From Tetradesmus obliquus (taxonomy: Eukaryota; Chlorophyta; Chlorophyceae; Sphaeropleales; Scenedesmaceae): DNA of 64,000 bases. Made by a program: the position numbers and the translations under genes. The stretch spans positions 7,547,001 to 7,611,000 of the forward strand of contig CP126194.1 of assembly GCA_030272155.1 (NCBI GenBank), in the 5' to 3' direction. Positions 23,702-33,320 of this stretch are shown here, piece after piece. The notes under the pieces are model-generated. The model was not told the DNA's origin. It saw only the letters and a program-made list of their open reading frames with translations, and did no database searches. The first letter of the stretch is position 1; the number at the start of each line of letters is the position of its first letter.

Positions 23702-26369
23702 TCAATGGCCCCGTGCATTCTGCTTGCCTGCAGCTGCCTCTGCCGCCGCCGCAGCAGCAGCAGGAGCAGTGCCTCTCTGAGGCCGTCCTTCAGCCACCGG
23801 CGCTGGTCTTGGCGTGCTGGCAGGAGCTGCTGGCTGGTGCTGCACTGGTGCTGCTGCTGTGGGTGCTGGAGCAGGCACGGAACGGACAGCTGCAGCTGCA
23901 CTTGGCGTGGCTGGCGCAGGTGTCTGTCCTGATGCTGGTGCAGCTGCAGGTGTCTGTCCTGATGCTGGTGCAGCTGCAGGTGTCTGTCCTGATGCTGGTG
24001 CAGCTGCAGGTGTCTGTCCTGATGCTGGTGCAGCTGCAGCAGGTGCTGGCACCCTACCAGCTGGTGCCGCTTTACCCGCTGCCGCTGCCTTGCCAACTGT
24101 TCTTGCTTTGCCAGTTGGTGCTGCATCGCCTGCTGGCGCTGCATGGGCTGAGATGCTGTTCAGCTGGCTGGCCGGTGCAGGGGCAGCAGCTGTTGCCTGC
24201 TTCATGTGTGCAGGGGCAACAGCTGTCACCTGCTTCTCAGGCGGAGGTGCAGCTGGGGCCTGTGCAGCTTGGGCTGCAGGCTTTGCCGGTATGCCCTGTT
24301 GGCTCCCAGCCGCCCCCCTGCCAGGGGTCTGAGCAGCAACAGGCGCTGGGGCAGCTGGCGCTGCTGCTGCTGTTGCTACTGCAGGGATTGCTGCAGCAGG
24401 CTGCTGCAGTGCAGGGGTTGCTGCAGGTGCCTCCTTGGCTGGTGGCTGGGCAGGCTGCTGCTGTGCTGACGGTGTGGGCGGTGCCGGCTCCTCAGCACCG
24501 CCAGCTGCTGGCGGGGGCAGCGGCTGCGCTGCTGCGCCTGGCACCTGCCAGGTGGGGAACTTGGGCTCCGGCATAGCTGCGGTATGCTGCTGGCGCTGCG
24601 TAAAGAACGTCCTGCAGGTACATGAATGCAACAAGTGTGGATACACAGGCAACTTGCACAGTGGCAGGCTGGGTGCTCAGACACGTCACGCAAAGCGCAG
24701 TGTCAAGCACACTCAAGGCCAGGTAGGCTGCAAAACCACATTCAGCAGCAGCAGCGTGCTCGCCTAAGCCGGTTGGATGCGCCCAGGAGCACAGTTACTG
24801 GTGCGGGGCACACAGTCAGGCAGTTCACGTGCCCATCGCTGCTTCACAGTTGTGCCGCAGCTGCCATGCCAGCGCATGCACCGGGCCTGCTCACCATGCC
24901 AGGTCAGCCTTGAAGGGTGTCCAGTCATGACCTGTCTGCTGCAAGCCGCACAGCCACAGCGCAGCCGGCGGCTGCCCTGCTGCTGCGCGGTCACCATTGC
25001 TGCTGCCTGCAGCGGCTGCAGTGCACAAGTCCCTGCAGGCCACGCCCTCGCCTGCCAGCAGCACCAGTGGCGTGCTGCCGCTGCTGCCTGAGCAGCCGTA
25101 GCTCGCGGCCCATGCGTCTGCCATCTCCACTGCACGCAGAGCAGCAGCAGTGCACATGGTGCAGCAGCAGCATACAACGAGGTGAGCAGCGCTTGGCAGC
25201 ACAACAACAGGCACCAACGCTGGGAACGCTGGCTGCGCATGCTGTTGTTGCACAGCAAGGTGGTCCATATGCACACTGCTGCAATAACTGTGCCGCTTTG
25301 CATGAGCACTTTGGCACTGAAACAGCAAGGTACCAGCGCATGTTGCCACCGCACCATGCCACTCACGTGTGCTGAGCAGTACATCGCCTGTGGCGCTGCT
25401 GCTGCCCTCAAAGAAGGGGAAGAGGCTGTCCTGCATGCCATGGATGAATACCAGCGGCACCTTGCGCTGCTGCTGCTGGCTGCTGCTGCTGCTGCTGTTT
25501 GCTGTTGCTGGCGGTGGCACATCAACACACTCCTCGTCCAGGTATGCCTCGCGTAGCACTGTGTTGACCAGCGCAGCGCCTGCCAGCGTGGAGCGCAGGT
25601 AGGGCGACTTGCACAGCAGTGTCTGCAGGATCATGCCACCGTTGCTGAAGCCCAGTGCGTACACCTGCCGGCGAGCAAGACACATCAGAACACACATCAT
25701 CAGTGCTAGGCGCGCGGCTGGTACGCGGGTGCTTGCAACTATGCAAATGCATGCAGCATGCTGCATGAATGTGGCGTTTTGACCACTGCATGGCTGGGCT
25801 GGTGCATTTGGGGAAGGAGCTGCCAGTCCTGCAAGCCGCCACAGAGCGCCAGCAAAGCTGCGCAAGGATACTGTGCAGCTCGCAAGCAGGCCTGGCCGCT
25901 GCTCACACACTCGCTGCCTGCGCTGAACCATGCTGGTGCAAAGCTGCAGCAGCTGCTGTGACTCACGTCATTGGGCTTGCTGGGCAGCTTGGCCTGCAGC
26001 GCCTTTGTGAGAGCCTCCAGGAAGCCCACATCATCTGTGTCGCTGTCCATGCAGTGGCTGGGGTGGCTCTTGTAGGGGCACTGCCAGTAGCCGCTGTTCC
26101 ACATCTGCAGCAGCGACAGGTAGGCTTAGTGCAGTGTGCACGCTGTTGCCGCTGAATGCTCTGCTATAGCAGCTGGCGTCGACATTGCAGCTGGCGATGC
26201 AGTTGCTGTCTCGTGACCTTACCTGTCAGGAACAGCTGGTCCCAGTCACCCTGGCCTGCCTTGCTGCATGCAGCTGGTTGCTGTCAAATTTACTCCTGAC
26301 CCCAACCATGTGCTGGCAGCTAGCGGTGTCAACGGCACCTGCTATTGCGCGAAGAAGCTGCTGCTGCTA

Positions 26370-26403
<34 letters not shown>

Positions 26404-27129
26404 ACAGCTTAGGGCTGTTGGCTCACTTGGAAGCCCGGCAGCTTGCCGCCGGAATCAGGGTACACCAGGATGGCTTCCTTTGCCAGCCAGCCCTTGTTGA
26501 TGCCCATGCTGCCTGCCACGTGCTCCGCTGCTCTTTTGATGTGGTCAAGGCCGCCAGTAGGTGGTGGACCACCGTCTGCTGCAGGCTTGACATTATACAG
26601 CCCGTGCAGAATGAGCCAGAGCGGTGCTGGACTGCTGGCTGAGTAGTCAGAAGGGAAGTACACGTCTGCAAAGCGCTCCACTCCTGCACGAGGATGCAGG
26701 CAGGGTGTGTGTTGAAAGGCGAGCAGCAGAGGCAGCTGCTAGTCAAACGATAGACCAGGTTGCAAACACCAAGTCGAAGCACAGCATCAGGCAACTTCTT
26801 TGACGTTGAGACATTCAACAATTTCATTGGAAGAAGCATTTCATCCCAACACGCTTGTGGATGATGCAGCTGCACTCTGCCGCCGCACCTTGGTGCTGAA
26901 CAGACAGCCTGCATGTGGGCTGTGGAGAGGCAGGCAACGTTACATATGTGGCTCCTATGGTACTGCAAAGCGACTCCATGACGCTTGGAGTGGCCGTTGA
27001 TGCTCCCTGCACGTGCCTTGGCAGCATAGCCCTCCTGTTGCTGTTGCTGCCCCTGGGAGGAGCACTGCCAACGGCAGTAGTCGATGCCATGCTGACGACC
27101 AGCAACGCAAAGCACAGGTAGACATTCAT
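23702..27129 (-). CDS. Secreted alpha/beta-hydrolase, LpqC / PHB-depolymerase-like esterase with Pro/Ala-rich tail
   Basis: Start ATG 27129 gives a signal-peptide-like N terminus (MNVYLCFALLVVSMASTTA). Exons with matching phases: 26427-26683, 25967-26104, 25367-25664, 24895-25129 and 23702-24611; the 3' border of exon 1 is not fixed (a phase-1 donor near 26965 fits). The catalytic domain shows PLWLILHG (oxyanion region), DDVGFLEAL, the nucleophile elbow ALGFSNGGMI, VFIHGMQDSLFPF (acid) and TGHDWTPF (His). This order matches the LpqC/esterase_phb family, which cleaves polyester or feruloyl-type esters. Exon 6 adds about 300 residues of Pro/Ala-rich low complexity, including four PASGQTPAAA repeats, probably an extracellular or cell-wall-like tail. 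It diverges from the peroxidase gene across 370 bases. Confidence 0.85.
23918..24040 (+). repeat. 30-bp coding repeat, 4 copies
   Basis: TGTCTGTCCTGATGCTGGTG recurs every 30 bases at about 23921, 23951, 23981 and 24011. On the minus strand each unit encodes ten residues of the PASGQTPAAA type in the esterase tail. Confidence 0.9.
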
Positions 27130-27498
27130 CGTGTTTAGTGTTATATTATGTAGTCAGCATTTGTGCGCCCAGACAGGCCTCATCAGTGGCTGTCTCTTCC
27201 CGCCTGACCCACGATTATGGGCGCCGACCTCTGCACACAGCTAAAGATCTTTAAGTTAGTACAGGCAGCTAGAGGCTGCTGATAGTATTCTGAAGACACC
27301 CATCAGGGCTTGGTGCGACCAGTGACACAGACACCCCGTGGGCAGGTAACAGTGCATACGCAACTGCACAAGCAGGCCCTCAAAGGTCGTGATCCGTACT
27401 GCGGAAGGTATTGTGGAAGCCCAGCGTGGCCTCAACGCAGCGATCCTGCTTGCAGTTCGAAAACACCCACCTCTCATCTTTCACAGCACAGCAGCACC
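27130..27498. promoter_or_regulatory. Shared divergent promoter region, esterase and peroxidase
   Basis: Only 369 bases lie between the start codons of two genes transcribed away from each other, so their promoters and 5' UTRs must be here. No specific motif stands out apart from an AT-rich TTATATTATG near 27141. Confidence 0.4.
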
Positions 27499-30400
27499 AT
27501 GGCACTGCGCATGCTCCTTCTAGGGAGCGCACGTGCTGCCAAGCTTGTTGCAAATCAGCAGGCTACCAGGCAGCTTGCCTCTGCTGCGGGCAAGTCCGGT
27601 GGTGGGGTGAGTGTCTGTGTCAGAATGCTCCCGGGAACAGCGAACACCGCCTCTGCACTGCATGCGCTGCGCCCACATGGCATCGAACAATCCACCTATC
27701 AATGAGCGATGCTGTAAGTTCGCCAAGGCCCTTCCTGCGAGAGATCGGGTTTGCAGGAGGTCTTCTGGTGTGTTCACCATGGACCCAATCCAGCCTACGC
27801 AGGCAACCACACAGCTGGCAGCAGGTTGCAGGACACCTGGTGACAGCCCAAACATCAGCAACTCCAGCAGCTACGGCTTGCAAGCCATGCAGTTGACTCT
27901 CTGTTGGTGACTCACTCTCTCACATGGTGCTTGCTGTTCACGCTCCCATGACGCTCCAAACATGCTGCTCCTCTGCCTGCCCACCTGCTCCTGCTCTCCC
28001 CAGGGTGGCGTGTTCCTTGGATTGGCCGCGCTGGGTGCCGGCGCCTGGGCTGCAAATGAGTATGGCTACATCAACCTGAGCCAGGCCAAGCAGAGCCTGC
28101 AGGGCATCCAGGCATCCATGCCACAGCTAGGGGTGAGCTGGCAGCAGCAGCGGCAGCAGCAGCAACAGCATGGCGGCAGCAAGGTGGTTTGCGGCTGCGC
28201 TAGCATGAGGCCTGGTGCAGATAGCAACCACCTCTGTGTGCACGCTGGCGCTTGACCTGCAATGAGCAACAGTTTCCTTGCACGCCTTGTGTTGCTCTCC
28301 TTGTGGTGCGCCCGGCCCCAATTCCTGCCTTCAGCCCGCGCTACCAAGCAAATGAATGAATGAATGAATGAGCTGCGCGTGGTGCGTTCACACTTAACAC
28401 CCGCGTGAGTTAAGGAAGGAGACGTGTGTGGCGATGAGGATACCTCATGCGCCTCCACGCCTCCCACCATTCTACCAAGCGATACACTTCAGTTCCAACT
28501 CTGCCTGCAGCACAAGGACAGGCGCCCAACATCCTAGCTGCCACACCACCCTGCAAATCATTTCCTCTGCGCCTGTCACCAACTGCTGCCGCTGACTTAC
28601 GGTTCATGCTTGCAGGAGCCCAAGAAGGACTACGACGCGGTGCGCAAGGCGATTGAGAACCTGCTGGACGCTGAGGACTACGATGATGGCAGCTACGGTG
28701 AGCTGCTGCTGCTGTTGGTGCTGCTGTTGATGGTGGTGTTGGTGGTGGATGATGGTGGTGTAGGCTGAGCAGCTACACAGCCTGCATGACGCACCTGCCA
28801 CGAGCGCTGCAGAATGGCAGGTTGCAGGGCTGCGGTTGGCGTGATATGGGAGGTGCAGCAGGACTGAGCTGGGTTGGGGTGGGCTGCTGCCCCGCTTGCA
28901 GCAGCAGACACGCAGCTCAACTGCAGGACCCCCTCAAGCATGCATGGTGCTGCGGCACTGTGCAGTGTGTGAGAGCCATCAGCAGCCAGCTGTGGGCTGA
29001 CTGCAGGCTCCCAGGATCGCTTGCTACCCTCTTCAGCACGTGCGCTGCCGCTGTACATCTTCCATGCTGACGTCCTCTCCTGCTGCTGCTGCTGCTGCCA
29101 GGCCCTGTGCTGGTGCGCCTGGCGTGGCACGCGTCAGGCACCTACGACGCTGCCAGCGGCACAGGAGGCTCCAACGGCGCCACCATGCGGTGAGGGGGCC
29201 TGTTTTGGGGTTCTACACGCCATGCCGGCTATGCCTGTGCTCAGCAGCACGCCTGTTGCAGCTATCACGCACCGCGCCGTATGTGATGTGGATAAGCAGC
29301 GGTTGTCGCGCAGCTGTTTGCGGCATCCAGCTCCCTGGCCACCCTCCTCAGCTATTCAGATGTACATGCACTTTGTTTTGATGTCTGTCGCCTACAAAGC
29401 TGCTGTTATACCACACCTACCAATGCACTGCGCGCATCACCATCATCATGGCCGCAGGTGGGCGCCCGAGTCGGAGCACGCCGCCAATGCTGGCCTGGCA
29501 GTTGCGCGCAAGCTGCTGGAGCCCGTGAAGGCGGCCTACCCCTGGATCAGCTACGCCGACCTGTGGACGCTGGCGGGCGCGGTGGCCATTGAGGCCATGG
29601 GAGGTGTGTGTGGTTGCGGGCGTGGGCGGGAGGGGACACCACAGCAGCATGTATACAGTGTGGTGTCACATGCCCTGTGCAACACATGCCCTGTGCAACA
29701 CATGCCCTGTGCAACACATGCCCTGTGCAACACATGCAGATACGCGGTGGCCATTGAGGCCATGGGAGGTGCGTGGCTGCTGGTGGTGGTGGGCACAGCA
29801 GGAAAAACACAGCAGCATGTATCTACTGTAGCATTCGTGCTTCGTGGTGGAGGTGGTGGTGGTGGGCAGGGCCTCGTGCAGCACATGTAGTAGCTGCAGC
29901 GTGGTGTCGCTCACCCTCAGCTGTGTGCTAGCATCAAGGCACCCCTTGTGTGGCAGTGGTTCGTGCCCCTGCCGCCAACCCAGAATGCACGTGCTGCTCC
30001 GTGTCTGCTGCTGCTACTCGGCTCCTCTCTTCTTCCCCCAGGCCCCACCATCCCGTGGCGCCCAGGGCGTGCCGACAAGGCCAGCAGCAACGACTGCCCG
30101 CCTGACAACAGGCTGCCTGATGCGGCGCAGGGCGCGGGCCATGTGCGCGACGTGTTTGGGCGCATGGGCTTCGACGATTGGTGAGGCAGCTGACAGCGAT
30201 GTGTGTGTGTGTGTGTGGGGGGGGGTGCGCTGCTGTTGTGGCGTGCGCTTGGGCGCATGGGCTTCGACTAGTGGTGAGGGGGCCTGCTGCTTGTCTGTGG
30301 TGGTTGGGCTTTGGTATTGCAGCATGGCGAACAAGTGTGAGTGTGGATATGAGCGGGAGGGAGCATGATCATGCTCTTGGAGCGCTGGCATGCCTCTGTT

Positions 30401-31925
30401 GACCTTGCTCAACACTGGTATAGACGCAAACCCTGCACACTTGCGCGGCCTTGCGTGCTGCTGCTGCCGCCGCCTGTCGGCGAGATGGTGGCGCTGGTTG
30501 GCGCGCACGCATTCACACCTCACATGTTGAGCTGACACCGCATGCCTGTGCGCCTGCACTTTTCCCTATCTACTCCTCTGCAGCGAGATGGTGGTGCTGG
30601 TTGCCGCGCACACGCACACACCTCACATGTTGAGCTGACACTGCATTTCTGCCCTGTACTTCCCCCTCTCCTCTGCAGCGAGATAGTGGCGCTGGTTGGC
30701 GCGCACACGCTGGGCCGCTGCCACACGGACCGCAGCGGCTACAGCGGCCCCTGGACCAACGCGCCCACCACCTTTTCCAACCTGTACTTCCAGGAGCTGC
30801 TCAACAACAAGTGGTGAGGGGGATGGGGGGTGGAGTGGGAGGGACGGGCTGGCTTGGAGATGTGGTGGCGGTTTGGCCCAGCGCCAGCAGCAGCAGTTGG
30901 TGTGAGGGCCTGGAAGAGTGTGTGATAGTGCTCAGCAACAGCAGAAGTGCTTGGCTGGCAGCAAGGACCTCACAGCAGTATGTGTCTCGACTGACACCAA
31001 CCTGTACTTCCAGGAGCTGGTCAACAACAAGAGGTGAGTAGGGGCCAGGGCGGCCGAAGGCGGCATGCTGCAAGCTGCTGCGCTCATTGTGGGTGATAGG
31101 TTGCAGAGGGATGGGGTGCGCGTGAGTAGTAGTACGTCACTGCGTGGTGTGTGCAGGCCACGCAGCCACAGCAGTTGATGGGCAGCACTGGAGTGCTGCT
31201 ACTGGCAGCGGGTGCGATTTGCACGAATGCCAGCAGCACTGCATGGCTCGCAGTAGGGAGGCGCTCTCAATGCACGGCAAGTTGGGACTGACTATTGTTG
31301 AAACAAATGCCTTTGATGCTGCGTGTCCTGCAGGCGCAAGAAGCGCTGGGACGGCCCGCTGCAGTACGAGGACAAGAGTGGGCAGCTGATGATGCTGCCT
31401 GCTGACATGGCGCTGGTGTGGGACAAGAAGTTCAAAAAGTACGTGGACCTGTACGCCAAGGACGAGGAGGCCTTCTTCAAGGTGGGTTGTGTACGCGACA
31501 CCCAAAGGGTGCAGGCGTTTAGGGGCGTGAGATGGGCGGGCACTGTGTCAACGGTTTTGGGGGTGGGATGGGGGAAGGCAAGGACAAGGATGCCTTCTTC
31601 AAGGTGGGGTGCTGGGGGTTGAGCGGCAGGGGGGCGGGTGAAGCATGCTGTGCGTAATGTGCTCTTGCCTGGGAGTGCTGCGCCACTGCCAATGCGCAGG
31701 CCGGCTTTCTTAGGCGCACTTGCTGCCGCCGGCAGAGCCTCAGGCGCCAGCATAGCTGAAGTGTGATTGTTGATTTGCGCCCTGTAATTCATCATCAACG
31801 GTGTTTGGGGCAGCATGGAGCGCTCACACATGATGCCTGCTGCTGCTGCATTGGCTCTGCAGGACTTTGCTGCTGCCTTTGGCAAGCTGATGGAGCTGGG
31901 CGTCCCTTTTCCAGCTGCAGCATGA
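27499..31925 (+). CDS. Membrane-anchored class I haem peroxidase, cytochrome c peroxidase-like, probably mitochondrial
   Basis: Nine exons in phase: 27499-27606, 28004-28132, 28616-28697, 29102-29189, 29458-29603, 30042-30180, 30679-30813, 31334-31481 and 31863-31925, giving 345 residues. The N terminus is a basic presequence ([17 protein letters not shown]), followed by a hydrophobic helix ([17 protein letters not shown]). The distal haem pocket is [12 protein letters not shown] (Arg, Trp, His), the proximal His motif is [13 protein letters not shown], the Trp191-equivalent lies in SGYSGPWTN, and the Asp235-equivalent in [10 protein letters not shown]. The C terminus ([20 protein letters not shown]) is close to yeast Ccp1 in pattern, while [10 protein letters not shown] resembles ascorbate peroxidase. 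It would reduce H2O2 using cytochrome c or ascorbate; the donor cannot be told from sequence. Several introns contain decayed copies of neighbouring exon ends. Confidence 0.92.
29744..29822 (+). repeat. Copy of exon 5 tail plus donor inside intron 5 of the peroxidase
   Basis: CGCGGTGGCCATTGAGGCC and the following GGGAG and GT donor of exon 5 (ending 29603) recur at 29744-29771. Similarity runs on into the intron as far as CACAGCAGCATGTAT. Between the two copies lie four 15-16-bp units of the CAACACATGCCCTGTG type (about 29680-29735). Confidence 0.9.
30245..30285 (+). repeat. Copy of exon 6 tail plus donor inside intron 6 of the peroxidase
   Basis: GGGCGCATGGGCTTCGAC, the end of exon 6 at 30158-30175, recurs near 30250 and is again followed by TGGTGAGG. 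The copy has gained an in-frame TAG (GACTAG), so it is decayed. Confidence 0.9.
30474..30650 (+). repeat. Two copies of exon 7 head plus acceptor inside intron 6 of the peroxidase
   Basis: The start of exon 7 (CGAGATAGTGGCGCTGGTTG at 30679) is preceded by two similar copies near 30481 and 30583, spaced about 100 bases. The second keeps the CTCTGCAG acceptor. Both share the downstream block CACCTCACATGTTGAGCTG. Confidence 0.9.
30995..31040 (+). repeat. Copy of exon 7 tail plus donor inside intron 7 of the peroxidase
   Basis: CCAACCTGTACTTCCAGGAG, the end of exon 7 at about 30778-30797, recurs at about 31000, again followed by CAACAACAAG and GGTGAG. Confidence 0.9.
31584..31612 (+). repeat. 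Copy of exon 8 tail plus donor inside intron 8 of the peroxidase
   Basis: GCCTTCTTCAAGGTGGG, the end of exon 8 and its donor at 31470-31486, recurs at about 31591 with GAT in place of GAG just before it. Confidence 0.85.
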
Positions 31926-33097
31926 GCAGCAGAAGGCTGGCAGCGCGAGCACCAGCGCCAGCAGCGGCGGCGGCGGCAATGCACAGCGCAGCAGGACAAG
32001 CTCTGTTGCATCAAAGCAGCAGGAGCAGGAGCGATGCGGCAGTGCTGCTGCTGAACTGACAGGGATCACAGAGCCAACAGCAGGTGGTCCCAGCTGCTGG
32101 AGCAAGTGGGGCAAGCAAGGTTCTGTTGTGTAAAGCTGTGAGCATTGATGTGTGTGCAGATGTTACATGCATGTTGGTTGCGTTTCAATCTCGCCGTGCT
32201 GCATCTAACAACTGTGTTTGCTTGGCGCCAACCGTGCGGACAGAAGCCAGCAGCACTGGCGCAGCGGCTGCTGCTTGTCTGCTGCTGCTGTTGTGAGCAT
32301 CATGTATGACGGTGTCAGCCAGCTGTAGGTTGGGCTGGCCACATGTGAATGACTAATATTCATGGGCTCGGCTTCAAGTTGGTTTGCAGTCATTGACGGC
32401 TGTCATTGACGGCTGTCATTGACGGCTATTTGCAGCTTGACAATCTGGCTTGTCCTTTTATATATTTTCTATAGCACACATTCCCTACCACACACCAACA
32501 GCCTGTGATGCTTCCAACAAGCAATCACTTACTTTTGGTACAACGGTTGCGGTGCATGATTGGGGTGGTGGCTGCACCACCTGTTGACAGTGTTGTGTGT
32601 GCCTTGTAGGCGAGGGGTGCAGGCTGTGGCCTATCATGCTTTCTTCACAGCTGCACAGGCTCCGCATGCCGTGCTTGTTTGGTGGCGTGAGCTCTGCAGC
32701 AGCCCAACAAGCATGCGATACGGGGTGTTGCGTCGTGCTGCACTCCAGCTGATGATTTGCAGCACTAGCTTTGGTAACACCATGCAGTCCCTGTTCCCCT
32801 TACAAAGGCTCAACTTGCAACTGCTGAGCTGGCTGTAGCCTATGCCGCATTCTGTGAGGACGGCTTCTGACAATTTAGGTATATACCTTGCCCAAAACAC
32901 CTGTTACATGCAGTGCAAAGCAGCCTGAGTGCCGCCCGCACTGGCCGCATGCATGTGGCATATGCTCCGAATCCAACACACTCAAGTGGCATTTGCAAAT
33001 GCATCCTTGTACATCTTTGCCACTCGCAGCAGCCTCGACCCGCTATGGTTCGCATCTTGCAACCAGCTGCAAGCACAGCAGGTGCACAGCTGCTCAG
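31926..33097. other. Convergent 3' flanks of peroxidase and FUSC genes
   Basis: A TGTAA motif, the usual green-algal polyadenylation signal, lies at 32128 for the peroxidase, and its complement TTACA at 32904-32908 serves the minus-strand gene; each is about 200 bases past its stop codon. A 13-bp unit (CATTGACGGCTGT) is repeated three times at 32390-32428. No further gene is seen. Confidence 0.4.
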
Positions 33098-33285
33098 CTA
33101 GTAGCTGGCAGCTGCTGACTCGTCCACCAGGCAGCGCGCCACAGCCAGTGCCCTGTTGATCACGCGCCGCAGCGCATACACGAAGGCCATGTACTGCAGC
33201 GTGGCCAGGTCACTCTCAGCAGTGGTGCGCGGCAGCACCTGCTGCTGCTGCTGCTGCTGCTGCCCTGTAGTCACCTCGTCAACAA

Positions 33286-33320
<35 letters not shown>

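Noticed and set aside
23713..24576. Plus-strand frame of 287 codons, Leu/Gln-rich
   Set aside because: It is the antisense shadow of the Pro/Ala-rich exon of the esterase; codon phase and splice sites support the minus strand.
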